NCBI GenBank assembly: GCA_964036045.1 | Contig: OZ038399.1 | Coordinates: 18,931,670 to 18,995,669, forward strand | Length of the DNA: 64,000 nt | Direction: 5' to 3' | Source of the DNA: Eutreptiella sp. 'Long Island Sound 2002' | Taxonomy: Eukaryota > Euglenozoa > Euglenophyceae > Eutreptiales > Eutreptiaceae | Shown: in pieces, positions 21,501-33,192 of the stretch | Layout of the letters: each line of letters starts with the position of its first letter | How positions within the stretch are numbered: the first letter of the stretch is position 1 | Program-made: the position numbers and the translations under genes | The notes under the pieces: generated by a model | Databases searched by the model: none | Told to the model about the DNA's origin: nothing | Seen by the model: the letters and a program-made list of their open reading frames with translations, nothing else

Positions 21501-24500
21501 AGCGCGGGGCTGCGCAAGGGGCGCAGCGGTGCAGTATGCGGCTACGCATGGGCGCAAGATGGGGCTGCGCAGGGGGCAGCGCGGAGCTGCGCTGGGGCGT
21601 AGCGGCTGTGCGAGGCGCGCAGCGTGCGGTTGAGTAGGGGGCGCAGTGTGGGGCTGCGCAGGGGCGCAGCACGCGGCGGCGCTGGAGCGCAGCATGTGGC
21701 GGCGCTGGTGCGCAGCGTGGGACTGCGCTGGAGCGCAGCCTGCGGCCACGCTGGGGCGCAGCGTGGGACCGTGTAGGGGGCAGCGTGGAGCTGCGCTGGG
21801 GCGCGGCGGTTGTGGAAGGGGCACAGCGTGTGGGTGAGCAAGGGGTGCAGAATCGGGCTGTGCTGGGGCCCAGCATGCGCCTGCGCCTGAGCGCAGCATG
21901 TGGCTGCGCTGGGGCGCAGCGTGGGGCCGCGCAGGGGCGCAGCGAGGAACTACGCATGGCCGCAGCAGGCGGCTGCGCATGGGCGCAGCAAGGGGCTGCG
22001 CAGGGGAGCAGTACGGGGCTGCGGGGGCGCACAGCCTGCAGCTGCGCTGAGGTGTGGCGTGGGACTGCGCAGCAGTGCTCCGTGCAGTTGCGCAGGGGGC
22101 GCAGCTTGGGCTGCGCTGGAGCGCGGCATGCGGCTGCGCTGGGGTGCAGCGGGGGACCGCGCTGGGGCGCAGCGCGGGGCTGCGCAGGGGCGCAGCGTGG
22201 AACTGCGCATGAGTGCAGTATGCGGCTGCGCTGGGGCGAAGCGGAGAACTGCGCATGGCCGTAGCATGCGGCTGCGCAGGGGCGCAGTACGGGGCCGCGG
22301 GGGCGCGCAGTCTGCAGCTGCGCTGAGGCAGGGCGTGGGACTGCGCAGCAGTGCACCATGCGGCCGCGCAGGGGGCGCGGCTTGGGCTGCGCTGGAGCGC
22401 AGCAAGCGGCTGCGCTGCGGCGCAGCAGAGAACTGCGCATGCTTGCAGCACGCAGCCGCGCATGGGTGCAGCATGGGGCTGCGCACGGAGCAGCGTGGAG
22501 CTGGGCTGGGCTGCCGCGGCTGCGGGAGGGGCGCAGCGTGCGGCTCAGCAAGGGGCGCAGAATGGGGCTGCGCTGGGGCTGCGCGGGAAATGCGTGGAAA
22601 TGCGCAGGGGCGCAGCCTGGGGCTGCGCAAGGGGCGCAGCGTGGGGCCGCGCACGGGCGCAGCGTGGGGCCGCGCATCGGCGCAGCGTGGGGCCGCGCAG
22701 GTGCGCAGCTTGGGGCCGCGCAAGGGGCGCAGCGTGGGGCGGCGCAGGGGCGCAGCGTGGGGCGGCGCAGGGGCGCAGGGTGGGGCTGCGCATGGGCGCA
22801 GGGTGGGGCTGCGCATGGGCGCAGCGTGGGGCTGCGCATGGGCGCCGCGTGGGGCCGCGCAGGGGCGCAGCTTGGGGCCACGCAGGGGCGCAGCGTGGGG
22901 CCGCGGAGGGGCGCAGCGTGGGGCCGCCCAGGGGCGCAGCGTGGGGCGGCGCAGGGGCGCAGCGTGGGGCTGCGCAGGGGCGCAGCGTGGGGCCGTGCAC
23001 GGGCGCAGCGTGGGGCCGCGCAGCGGCAGCGCAAGGGCGCAGCGTGGGGCTGTGCATGGGCGCAGCGTGGGGCTGCGCAGGGGCACAGCGTGGGGCCGCG
23101 CAAGGGGCGCAGCGTGGGGCCGCGCACGGGCGCAGCGTGGGGCCGCGCACGGGCGCAACGTGGGGCCGCGCAGGGGCGCTGCGTGGGGCCGCACGGGGGC
23201 GCAGCGTGGGGCCACGCAGGGGCGCAGCGTGGGGCTGCGCAGGGGCGCAGTGTGGGGCTGCGCATGGGCGCAGCGTGGGGCGGCGCAGGGGCGCAGTACG
23301 GGGCCGCGGGGGCGTGCAGTCTGCAGCCGCGCTGAGGCAGGGCATGGGACTGCGCAGGAGTGCACCATGCGGCTGCGCAGGAGGCTCAGCTTGAGCTGCG
23401 CTGGAGCACAGCGTGGGACCGTGCTGGGGCGCAGCTTGGGGCTGCGCGGGCAGCGTGGAAGTGCGCATGATTGCAGCAAGCGGCTGCGCTGCGGCGCAGC
23501 AGAGAACTGCGCATGGTCGCAGCAATTGGCTGCGCACGGGTGCAGCATGGGGCTGCGCAGGGGGCAGTGTGAAGCTACGCTGGGCTGCCGCGGCTGCGGA
23601 AGGGGCGCAGCGTGTGGCTCAGCAAAGGGCGCTGAATGGGGACTGCGCTGGGGCTGCGCGGGAAATGCGTGGAAATGCGCACGGGCGCAGCGTGGGGCGG
23701 CGCAGGGGCGCAGCGTGGGGCCGCCCAGGTGCGCAGCTTGGGGCGGCGCAAGGGGCGCAGCGTGGGGCGGCGCTGGGGCGCAGCGTGGGGCGGCGCAGGG
23801 GCGCAGGGTGGGGCTGCGCATGGGCGCAGGCTGGGGCTGCGCATGGGCGCAGGGTGGGGCTGCACATGGGCGCAGGGTGGGGCTGCACATGGGCGCGGCG
23901 TGGGGCCGCGCAGGGGCACAGGGTGGGGCTGCGCATAGGCACAGGGTGGGGCTGCGCACGGGTGCAGCATGGGGCTGCGCAGGGGGCAGCGTGAAGCTAC
24001 GCTGGGCTGCCTCGGCCGCGGAAGGGGCGCAGCGTGTGGCTCAGCAAAGGGCGCTGAATGGGGACTGCGCTGGGGCTGCGCGGGAAATGCGTGGAAATGC
24101 GCACGGGCGCAGCGTGGGGCGGCGCAGGGGCGCAGCGTGGGGCCGCCCAGGTGCGCAGCTTGGGGCGGCGCAAGGGGCGCAGCGTGGGGCGGCGCTGGGG
24201 CGCAGCGTGAAGCCGCGCAGGGGCGCAGCGTGGGGCTATGCAGGGGCGCAGGGTGCAGCTGCGCAGGGGCGCAGGGTGGGGCTGCACATGGGCACAGGGT
24301 GGGGCTGTGCATTAGCGCAGGGTGGGGCTGCGCATGGGCGCAGGGTGGGGCTGCGCATGGGCGCAGCGTGGGGCCGCGCAGGGGCACAAGGTGGGGCTGC
24401 GCAGGGGCACAGGGTGGGGCTGCGCATGGGCGCAGGGTGGGGCTGCGCATGGGCGCAGGGTGGGGCTGCACATGGGCGCGGCGTGGGGCTGCGCATGGGC

Positions 24501-25292
24501 GCAGTGTGGGGCTGTGCAGGGGCGCAGGGTGGGGCTGCACATGGGCACAGGGTGGGGCTGTGCATTAGCGCAGGGTGGGGCTGCGCATGGGCGCAGCGTG
24601 GGGCCGCGCAGGGGCACAAGGTGGGGCTGCGCAGGGGCACAGGGTGGGGCTGCGCATGGGCGCAGGGTGGGGCTGCGCATGGGCGCAGGGTGGGGCTGCA
24701 CATGGGCGCGGCGTGGGGCCGTGCAGGGGCGCAGCGTGGGGCTGCGCATGGGCACAACGTGGGGCTGCGCAGGGGCGCAGCGTTGGGCTGCGTAGGGGCG
24801 CAGCGTGGGGCCGCGCAAGGGGCGCAGCGTTGGGCTGCGCAGGGGCGCAGCGTTGGGCTGCGCATGGGCGCAGCGTGGGGCCGCGCAGGGGCGCAGCGTG
24901 GGGCTGCGCAGGGGCGCAGGGTGGGGCTGCGCACGGGCATAGCGTGGGGCTGCGCAGGGGAGCAGCATTGGGCCGCGCAGGGGCGCGGCGTGGGGCCGCG
25001 CAGGGGCGCAGCGTGGGGCTGCCCAGGGGCGCAGCGTTGGGCCGCGCAGGGGCGCAGCGTGGGGCCGCGCAGGGGCGCGGCGTTGGGCTGCCCAGGGGCG
25101 CAGCGCGGGGCCGCGCAGGGGCGCGGCGCGGGGCCGCGCAAGGGTGCAGCGTTGGGCTGCGCATGGGCGCAGCGTGGGCCTGGGCATGGGCGCAGCGTGG
25201 GGCTGTGCATGGGCGCAGCATGGGGCTGCGCAGGGGCGCAGCGTGGGGCTGCACAGGGGCGCAGTGTGGGGCTGCACAGGGGCGCAGCATGC
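21501..25292 (+). repeat. 24-bp hairpin-forming minisatellite array (about 150 units)
   Basis: The dominant unit is 24 bp and contains GCGCAGC, a 5-base spacer GTGGG, then GCTGCGC, followed by AGGGG or TGGGG. The two 7-base halves are exact inverse complements. Units from about 22600 to 25290 are regular. Units from 21501 to 22590 and around 23300-23680 are more diverged and include repeated spacer-like modules. Because 24 is divisible by three and the unit lacks stops in most frames, open frames of 300 to more than 1100 codons run through it on both strands. They have the same 8-residue periodicity and no gene-like start or end, so they are artefacts. Confidence 0.95.
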
Positions 25293-26760
25293 GGTAGTGG
25301 CAGGGGCAGGGGCAGGGGCAGGGGCAGGGGCAGGGGCAGGGGTTGTCGGAGGTGCATGGGCAGTGGCAGGGGCTGATGCAAGGGCAGGGGCAGGGGCAGG
25401 GGCAGGAGCAGGGGCAGAGGCTGGGGCACGGGCAGGGGCAGGGGCAGGCGTAGGGGCAGGGGCAGGGGCAGGGGCAGGGGCAGTAGCAGGGGCAGTGGCA
25501 GGGGCAGGGGCACGGGCATGGGCAGGGGCAGTGGCTGGGGCAGTGGCAGGGGCAGGGGCAGTGTCAGGGGCAGTGGCAGCGGCAGGGGCAGGGGCAGGGG
25601 CAGGGGCACGGGCAGGGGCAGGGGCAGGGGCAAGGGCTGTGGCAGTAGCAGGGGCAGGGGCAGGGGCAGGGGCAGTGGCAGTGGCAGGGGCAGGTGCAGG
25701 GGCAGGGGCAGTGGCAGGGGCAGGGGGGGCAGGGGCAGGGGCAGGGGCAGGGGTAGGGGCAGGGGCCGGGGCAGGGGCAGGAGCAGGGGCAGTGGGAGGG
25801 GCAAGGTCAGTGGCAGGTGCAGGGGCCGGGGCTGGGCAGGGGCAGGGGCAGGGGCCGTGGCAGGGGCAGTGGCTGGGGCAGGGGCAGTGGCAGGGGCAGG
25901 GGCAGTGGCAGGGGCAGGGGTAGGGGCAGGGGCAGGGGCTGTCGCAGGAGTAGGGGCAGTGGCAGGGGCAGGGGCCCGGGCAGGGGCAGGGGCAGGGGCA
26001 GGAGCAGTGGCAGGGGCAGGGGCAGGGGCAGGGGCAGTGGGAGGGGTTGGGGCAGGGGCAGTGGCAGTGGCAGGGGCAGGGGCAGGGACAGAGGCAGGGG
26101 CACGGGGGGCAGGGGCAGGGGCAGGGGCAGGGGCAGGGGCAGGGGCAGGGGCATTGGCAGGAGCAGGGGCAGTGGGAGGGGCAGGGGCAGTGGCAGGGGC
26201 AGGGGCAGGGGCAGGGGCAGGGGCACGGGCAGGGGCAGTGGGTGGTGCAGGGGCTCTGGCAGGGGCAGGGGCAGGTGCAGATGCAGGGGCAGGGGCAGGG
26301 GCAGGCGCTGGGGCAGGGGCAGAGGCAGGGGTAGTGGCAGTGTCAGGGGCAGGGGCAGAGGCAGGGGCAGGGGGGGCAGGGGCAGGGGCAGGGGCAGTGG
26401 TAGGGGCAGAGGCAGGGGCAGGGGCAGGGGCAGGGGCAGGAGCAGGGGCAGTGGCAGGTGCAGGGGCAGTTGGAAGGGCCAGGGCAGTGGCAGGGGCAGG
26501 GGCCGGGGCAGGGGCAGGGGCAGGGGCATGTGCTGTGGCTGGGGCAGGGGCAGGGGCACGGGCAGGGGCAGGGGCAGGGGCAGTGGCAGGAGCAAGGGCA
26601 TTGGCAGGGGCAGGGGCAGGGGCAGGGGCAGTAGCAGGGGCAGAGGCAGGGGCATGGGCAGGGGCAGTGGCAGGAGCAAGGGCATTGGCAGGGGCAGGGG
26701 CAGGGGCAGGGGCAGTAGCAGGGGCAGAGGCAGGGGCATGGGCAGGGGCAGTGGCAGGGG

Positions 26761-27260
26761 CAGTGGTAGTGGCTGGGGCAGGGGCACGGGCAGCGGCAGT
26801 GGCAGTAGCAGGGGCAAGGGCAGGGGCAGGGGAAGTGGCAGTAGCAGGGGCAGGAGCAGGGGCAGGGGCAGGGGCATTGGCAGGGGCAGGGGCAGGTGCA
26901 GTGGCAGGGGCAGGGGCAGGGGCAGGGGCAGGGGCAGGGGCAGGGGCAGTGGCAGGAGCAGGGGCAGTGGGAGGGGCAGGGGCAGTGGCAGGGGCAGGGG
27001 CAGGGGCAGTGGCAGTGGCATGGGCAGGGGCTGTGGGAGGTGCAGGGGCAGTGGCAGGGGCCGGGGCAGGGGCAGATGCAGGGGCAGGGGCAGGAGCAGG
27101 GGCTGGGGCAGGGGCTGAGGCAGCGGCACGGGCAGGCGTAGTGGCAGGAGCAGGGGCAGTGGCTGGTGCAGGGGCAGGGGCAGTGGCAGGGGCAGTGGCA
27201 GGGGCATGGGCAGGGGCAGGGGCAGTGGCAATAGCAGGGGCAGGGGCAGGGGCAGGGGCA
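26761..27260 (+). repeat. Internal duplication within the hexanucleotide array, copy 1
   Basis: The series of variant words starting CAGTGGTAGTGGCTGGGGCA at 26761 is repeated at 27591 with a constant 830-bp offset. It runs through AGGCAGCGGCACGGGCAGG at 27119 and 27949, to about 27270 and 28100. Confidence 0.85.
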
Positions 27261-27590
27261 GGGGCAGTGCCAGGGGCAGGGGCTGTGGGAGGTGCAGGGG
27301 CAGTGGCAGGGGCCGGGGCAGGGGCAGATGCAGGGGCAGGGGCAGTAGCAGGGGCAGGGGCAGGGGCAGGGGCAGTGGCAGGGCAGTGGCAGGGGCAGGG
27401 GCAGGGGCAGTGGCAGGGGCAGTGGCATGGGCATAGGCAGGGGCAGTGGCAGTAGCAGGGGCAGGGGCAGGGGCAGGGGCAGGGGCAGTGGCAGTAGCAG
27501 GGGCAGGGGCAGGGGAATGGGCAGGGGCAGTGGCAGTGGCAGGGGTAGGGGCAGGGGCAGAGGCAGGGGCAGGGGGGGCAGGGGCAGGGG

Positions 27591-28090
27591 CAGTGGTAGT
27601 GGCTGGGGCAGGGGCACGGGCAGCGGCAGTGGCAGTAGCAGGGGCAAGGGCAGGGGCAGGGGAAGTGGCAGTAGCAGGGGCAGGAGCAGGGGCAGGGGCA
27701 GGGGCATTGGCAGGGGCAGGGGCAGGTGCAGTGGCAGGGGCAGGGGCAGGGGCAGGGGCAGGGGCAGGGGCAGGGGCAGTGGCAGGAGCAGGGGCAGTGG
27801 GAGGGGCAGGGGCAGTGGCAGGGGCAGGGGCAGGGGCAGTGGCAGTGGCATGGGCAGGGGCTGTGGGAGGTGCAGGGGCAGTGGCAGGGGCCGGGGCAGG
27901 GGCAGATGCAGGGGCAGGGGCAGGAGCAGGGGCTGGGGCAGGGGCTGAGGCAGCGGCACGGGCAGGTGTAGTGGCAGGAGCAGGGGCAGTGGCTGGTGCA
28001 GGGGCAGGGGCAGTGGCAGGGGCAGTGGCAGGGGCATGGGCAGGGGCAGGGGCAGTGGCAATAGCAGGGGCAGGGGCAGGGGCAGGGGCA
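27591..28090 (+). repeat. Internal duplication within the hexanucleotide array, copy 2
   Basis: Partner of 26761-27260 at an offset of 830 bp. One visible base difference is GGGCAGGCGTAG versus GGGCAGGTGTAG near 27965. Confidence 0.85.
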
Positions 28091-31000
28091 GGGGCAGTGC
28101 CAGGGGCAGGACTGTGGGAGGTGCAGGGGCAGTGGCAGGGGCCGGGGCAGGGGCAGATGCAGGGGCAGGGGCAGTAGCAGGGGCAGGGGCAGGGGCAGTG
28201 GCAGGGCAGTGGCAGGGGCAGGGGCAGGGGCAGTGGCAGGGGCAGTGGTAGTGGCATGGGCATGGGCAGGGGCAGTGGCAGTAGCAGGGGCAGGGGCAGG
28301 GGCAGGGGCAGGGGCAGTGGCAGTAGCAGGGGCAGGGGCAGGGGAATGGGCAGGGGCAGTGGCAGTGGCAGGGGTAGGGGCAGGGGCAGAGGCAGGGGCA
28401 GGGGGGGCAGGGGCAGGGGCAGGGGCAGGGGCAGGGGCAAGGGCAGGGGCAGGGGCAAGGGCCGGGGCAGGGGCAGTGGCAGGAGCAGGGGCAGTGGGAG
28501 GGGCTAGGACAGTGGCAGGGGCAGGGGCAGGGGCAGGGGCAGTGGCTGGGGCAGGGGCAGGGGCAGGGGCAGGGGCAGGGGCAGTAGCAGGGGCAGAGGC
28601 AGGGGCAGGGGCAGGGGCAGTGGCTGGGGCTGTGGCAGGGGCAAGGGCAGGGGCAGTGGCCGGGGCAGGGGCAGGGGCAGGGGCAGTGGCATGGGCAGGG
28701 GCTGTGGGAGGTGCAGGGGCAGTGGCAGGGGCCGGGGCAGGGGCAGATGCAGGGGCAGGGGCAGGAGCAGGGGCTGGGGCAGGGGCTGAGGCAGCGGCAC
28801 GGGCAGGCGCAGTGGCAGGAGCAGGGGCAGTGGCTGGTGCAGGGGCAGGGGCAGTGGCAGGGGCAGTGGCAGGGGCAGGAGCAGGGGCAGGGGCAGTGGC
28901 AATAGCAGGGGCAGGGGCAGGGGCGATGGCAGGGGCAGTGGCAGGAGCAGGGGCTGTGGGAGGTGCAGGGGCAGTGGCAGGGGCTGGGGCAGGGGCAGAT
29001 GCAGGGGATGGGGCAGTAGCAGGGGCAGGGGCAGTGGCAGTGGCATGGCAGTGGCAGGGGCAGGGGCAGGGGCAGTGGCAGGGGCAGTGGTAATGGCATG
29101 GGCATGGGCAGGGGCAGTGGCAGTAGCAGGGGCAGGGGCAGGGGCAGGGGCAGGGGCAGTGGCAGTAGCAGGGGCAGGGGCAGGGGAATGGGTAGGGGCA
29201 GTGGCAGTGGCAGGGGTAGGGGCAGGGGCAGAGGCAGGGGCAGGGGGGGCAGGGGCAGGGGCAGGGGGGGCAGGGGCAGGGGCAGGGGCAGGGGCAGGGG
29301 CAGGGGCAGGGGCAGGGGCAAGGGCCGGGGCAGGGGCAGTGGCAGGAGCAGGGGCAGTGGGAGGGGCTAGGGCAGTGGCAGGGGCAGGGGCAGGGGCAGG
29401 GGCAGTGGCTGGGGCAGGGGCAGGGGCAGGGGCAGGGGCAAGGGCCGGGGCAGGGGCAGTGGCAGGAGCAGGGGCAGTGGGAGGGGCTAGGGCAGAGGCA
29501 GGGACAGGGGCAGGGGCAGTGGCTGGGGCTGTGGCAGGGGCAAGGGCAGGGGCAGTGGCCGGGGCAGTGGCAGTGGCTGGGGCAGGGGCAGGGGCAGTGG
29601 CAGTAGCAGGGGCAGGGGCAGGGGCAGGAGCAGGGGCAGTGGGAGGGGCTAGGGCAGTGGCAGGGGCAGGGGCAGGGGCAGGGGCATGGGCTGTGGCAGG
29701 GGCACTGGTAGGGGCAGGGGCAGGGGCAGTGGCAGGGGCAGTGGCAGTGGTAGGGGCAGGGGCAGGGGCAGTGGCAGTAGCAGGGGCAGGGGCAGTGGCA
29801 GGGGCAGGGGGGCAGCGGCAGTAGCAGGGGGGGCAGGGGCCGGGGTAGGGGCAGGGGCATGGGGCAGGGGCAGTGGCTGGGGCAGGGGCAGGTGCAGGGG
29901 CCGGGGCTGGGCAGGGGCAGGGGCAGGGGCCGTGGCAGGGCCAGGGGCAGGGGCAGTAGCAGGGGCAGGGGAGGTGGTAGTGGCTGGGGCAGGGGCATGG
30001 GCAGTGGCAGTAGCAGGGGCAGGGGCAGGGGCAGGGGCAGTGGCAGTAGCAGGGGCAGGGGCAGGGGCAGGGGCAGTGGCAGTGGCAGGGGCAGGGGCAG
30101 GGGCAGAGGCTGGGGCAGGGGGGGCAGGGGCAGGGGCAGTGGCAGGGGAGGTGGTAGTGGCTGGGGCAGGGGCATGGGCAGTGGCAGTAGCAGGGGCAGG
30201 GGCAGGGGCAGGGGCAGTGGCAGTAGCAGGGGCAGGGGCAGGGGCAGTGGCAGTGGCAGGGGCAGGGGCAGAGGCAGGGGCAGGGGGGGCAGGGGCAGGG
30301 GCAGGGGCAGTGGCAGGGGCAGGGGCAGGGGCAGGGGCAGGGGCAGGGGCAGTGGCGGGAGCAGGGGCAGTGGGAGGGGCAGGGGCATTGGCAGGGGCAG
30401 GGGCAGGGGCAGGGGCCGGGGCAGGGGCTGTGGGAGGTGCAGGGGCAGTGGCTGGGGCAGTGGCATGGGCAGATGCAGGGGCAGGGGCAGGGGCACGGGC
30501 TGGTGCAGGGGCTGAAGCAGGGGCACGGGCAGGGGCAGGGGCAGGGGCAGTAGCAGGGGCAGAGGCAGGGGCAGAGGCAGGGCCAGGGGCAGGGGCAGGG
30601 GCAGGGGCAGGGCAGTGGCAGGGGCAGGGGCAGGGGCAGTGGCAGGGGCAGGGGCAGGGGCAGGGGCAGTAGCAGTAGCGGGGGCAGGGGCAGGGGCAGG
30701 GGCAGTGGCAGTAGCAGGGGCAGGGGCAGGGGCAGGGGCAGGGGCGGTGGCAGTGGCAGGGGTAGGGGCAGGGGCAGAGGCAGGGGCAGGGGGGGCAGGG
30801 GCAGGGGCATGGGCAGGGGCAGGGGCAGGGGCAGTGGCAGGAGCAGGGGCAGGGGCAGGGGCCGCGGCAGGGGCAGTGGCAGGAGCAGGGGCAGTGGGAG
30901 GGGCTAGGGCAGTGGCAGGGGCAGGGGCCGGGGCACGGGCAGGGGAGGAACAGGGGCAGTGGCTGGGGCAGGGGCAGGGGCAGGGGCAGGGGCAGGGGCA

Positions 31001-31951
31001 GGGGCAGTGGCAGGAGCAGGGGCATTGGCAGGGGCAGGGGCAGGGGCAGGGGTAGGGGCAGGGGCTGGGGCAGGGGCAGGGGCAGTTGCAGGGGCAGAGG
31101 CAGGGGCAGGGGCAGGGGCAGTGGTTGGAGCAGTGGCAGGGGCAGGGGCAGGGGCAGTGGCAGGGGCAGTGGTAGTGGCTGTGGCAGGGGCTGTGGCTGG
31201 GGTTCGGGCTGGGGCTGTGGCTGGGGCCTGGGCAGGGGCTGGGGCGGTGGTTGGTGCTGGGGCAGTGGCTGGGGCTAGGGCAGTGGCAGGGGCGGGGGCC
31301 TGGGCCGGGGGGCAGGGGCTTGGGCCTGGGCATTGGCTTAGGCAGGGGCAGGTGCAGGTGTTGTGGTTGGTGTCGGGGCTTGGGCAGTGGCAGGGGCAGT
31401 GGCTGGGGGGGGGGCAGGGGCAGTGGCTTTGCTTCTGGCTGGGTTAGGGGCTGGTGCATTGGCTTTAGCAGGGGCTGGGGCAGGGGCAGGGGCAGGGGCA
31501 GTTGCAGCAGTAGAGGCTGTCTGGGGCATGGGCGGGGGGGGCAGGGGCATGGTCAGCAGCAGGTGCCGGGGCAGTGACAGTGGCAGGGTCAGGGGCAGGG
31601 GCAGAGGCCTTGGTAGGGGGGAGGTGCATGGGCAGCGGCAGTGGCAGGGGCCGGGGCAGGTGCTGTGGCAGAGGCAGGGGCAGGGGCAGGGGCAGTAGCG
31701 GGGGCAGTGGCAGGGGCAGGGGCAGCAGGTGCAGGGGCATGGGTAGTGGCAGGGGCTGGGGCAGGGGCAGGGGCTGTGGCATGGGCTGTGGCTGGTGCTC
31801 GGGCAGGGGCTGGGGCGGGCATGGGCAAGGGTAGGGGCAGTGGCAGGGGTAGGAGCAGGGGCATGGGCAAAGGCAGTTGCATTGGCAGGGGCAGGGGCAG
31901 GGGCAGGGGTAGGGGCAGGGGCAGTGGCCAGGGCACGGGCAGTGGCTGAGG

Positions 31952-32530
31952 CGTTCACCTTTTTTCGCTCCTCCTTCTTGTTCATTTACCGGCTTCTTCC
32001 CCGGATGTTCCAGTCCAGGGCGTCCGTCCGCATCCCCCCGGATGCTCCATTCCAGGGGGCGGCGTTTCTCGTCTCCACGGCCCCCCGGATGTTCCAGTCC
32101 AGGGGGCCGCCATCTTGCTTCTTGGCTACGCTCCGGTTGTTCCAGTCATTGGCAGTTGGCTGGCCCCCCGGATGTTCCAGTCCAGGGGGCCGCCTTCTTG
32201 CTCCTTCCCCGGATGTTCCAGTCCAGGGCCTCTGTCCTCAGCCCCCCGGATGTTCCAGTCCAGGGGGCCGGGCCTGCATCTTGCTCTTTGGCCTCCTTCG
32301 GTCCGCAGCCCCCCGGATGCTCCAGTCCAGGGGGCCGTTATCTTGCTTCTTGGCCACGCAACGCCCCGGATGTTCCAGTCCAGGGCCGTTGTGTCTCACC
32401 ATGTGGTCCTGTCTCCTTCGGTCCGCAGTCCCCCGGTTGCTCCAGTCCAGGGGGCGGTTCTTCTTGCCTTCGCGGGGCAGCGGCAGGACCCAATGACAGG
32501 GACACAGGGACACAGGGACACAAAGCAAGT
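31952..32530. repeat. GGATGTTCCAGTCCAGG motif cluster, copy 1
   Basis: Ten copies of a CC-rich motif around GGATGYTCCAGTCCAGGG lie between about 32000 and 32455, at irregular 30-80 bp spacing. The spacers between them are mostly unrelated. The copy near 32132 is degenerate (GGTTGTTCCAGTCATTGG) and the last one reads GGTTGCTCCAGTCC. The cluster ends in three GGGACACA units near 32500. No coding function is supported. Confidence 0.9.
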
Positions 32531-32944
32531 TGAGGCGGGTGCATGCGTTGTGGACTCCTTGTTTTTGTCAACGCCCAAGAGTAAGCGTGTTGTCCTTTTG
32601 CATTCATGTCTTTCTGTACTCCTTCTTCGTGGTGCAAACTCGTTGTTTTTCGCGACGCCCAAGAGCAAGCGTGTTGTCTTAATGCATTCCTGACACATGC
32701 TATTTACTCGTTGGGTTGTGTACTCTTTGTTTTTGGCGACGCCCAAGAGCAAGCGTGTCGTCTTAATGCATTCATGCCATGCCACTTGTTACTTGACCCT
32801 TGTGTTGCGGACTCCTTGGTTTTCGCCACGCCCAAGAGTAAGCGTGTTGTCTTAATGCATTCATGACACATGCTACTTAACCTTTGTGTTGCGCACTCTT
32901 TGTTTTTTGCGACGCCCAAGAGTAAGCGTGTTGCCTTAATGCAT
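32531..32944. repeat. 84-bp tandem repeat, copy 1 (five units)
   Basis: The core ACGCCCAAGAGYAAGCGTG followed by TTAATGCATTCATG occurs at 32571, 32655, 32739, 32828 and 32912, a spacing of 84, 84, 89 and 84 bp. Because 84 is 28 codons, a minus-strand frame repeats a peptide around [13 protein letters not shown]. The 89-bp step breaks that phase. Confidence 0.9.
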
Positions 32945-33192
32945 GCAGGGGCTGGGGCAGGGGCAGAGGCAGGGGCAGTGGCAGGGGCAGGGGGGGCAGG
33001 GGCAGGGGCAGTGGCAGGGGCAGGGGCAAGGGCAGGGGCAGGGGCAGGAGCAGGGGCAGTGGGAGGGGCAAGGGCAGAGGCAGGGGCAGGGGCCTGGGCA
33101 GGGGCAGGGGCAGGGGCAGTGGCAGGGGCAGGGGCAGGGGCAGGGGCAGGGGCAGTGGCAGGAGCAGGGGCAGTGGCAGGGGCAGGGGCAGG
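32945..33192 (+). repeat. (GGGGCA)n hexanucleotide array
   Basis: A short array between the 84-bp repeats and copy 2 of the low-copy segment. It matches 41971-42215 in the second module copy. Confidence 0.95.

Larger units (their letters stand above)
25293..31951 (+). repeat. (GGGGCA)n hexanucleotide array, 6.7 kb
   Basis: The longest continuous stretch of GGGGCA-type repeat before the VNTR module. It has variant words (GTGGCA, GTAGCA, GGGGCT, GGAGGGGC) that allow internal duplications to be traced. The last 0.8 kb is more degenerate (GGGGCTGTGGCTGGGG). Open frames of up to about 2400 codons through it, coding for Pro/Leu, Ala/Pro or Cys/Pro repeats on minus and Gly/Ala or Gly/Arg on plus, follow from the 6-bp period. 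Confidence 0.95.
30780..33192. repeat. Segmental duplication of the VNTR module, copy 1
   Basis: The end of the hexanucleotide array, the 22-bp-class motif cluster, the 84-bp repeats and a further hexanucleotide stretch recur as a unit at about 39930-42215. From 31171 to about 32945 the offset is a constant 9026 bp with about 99% identity. Upstream of that the match contains indels. Confidence 0.9.

Noticed and set aside
21900-25376. 1158-codon plus-strand frame and long minus-strand frames over the 24-bp array
   Set aside because: The 24-bp period is eight codons with no stop in most frames, so frames of this size are expected on both strands. There is no independent start, domain or non-repeat portion.
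24236-31459. 2407-codon minus-strand frame of Pro/Leu, Ala/Pro and Cys/Pro repeats
   Set aside because: It results from a 6-bp period that keeps all frames open across GGGGCA repeat. It crosses from one repeat family into another and changes amino-acid pattern whenever the repeat register slips.
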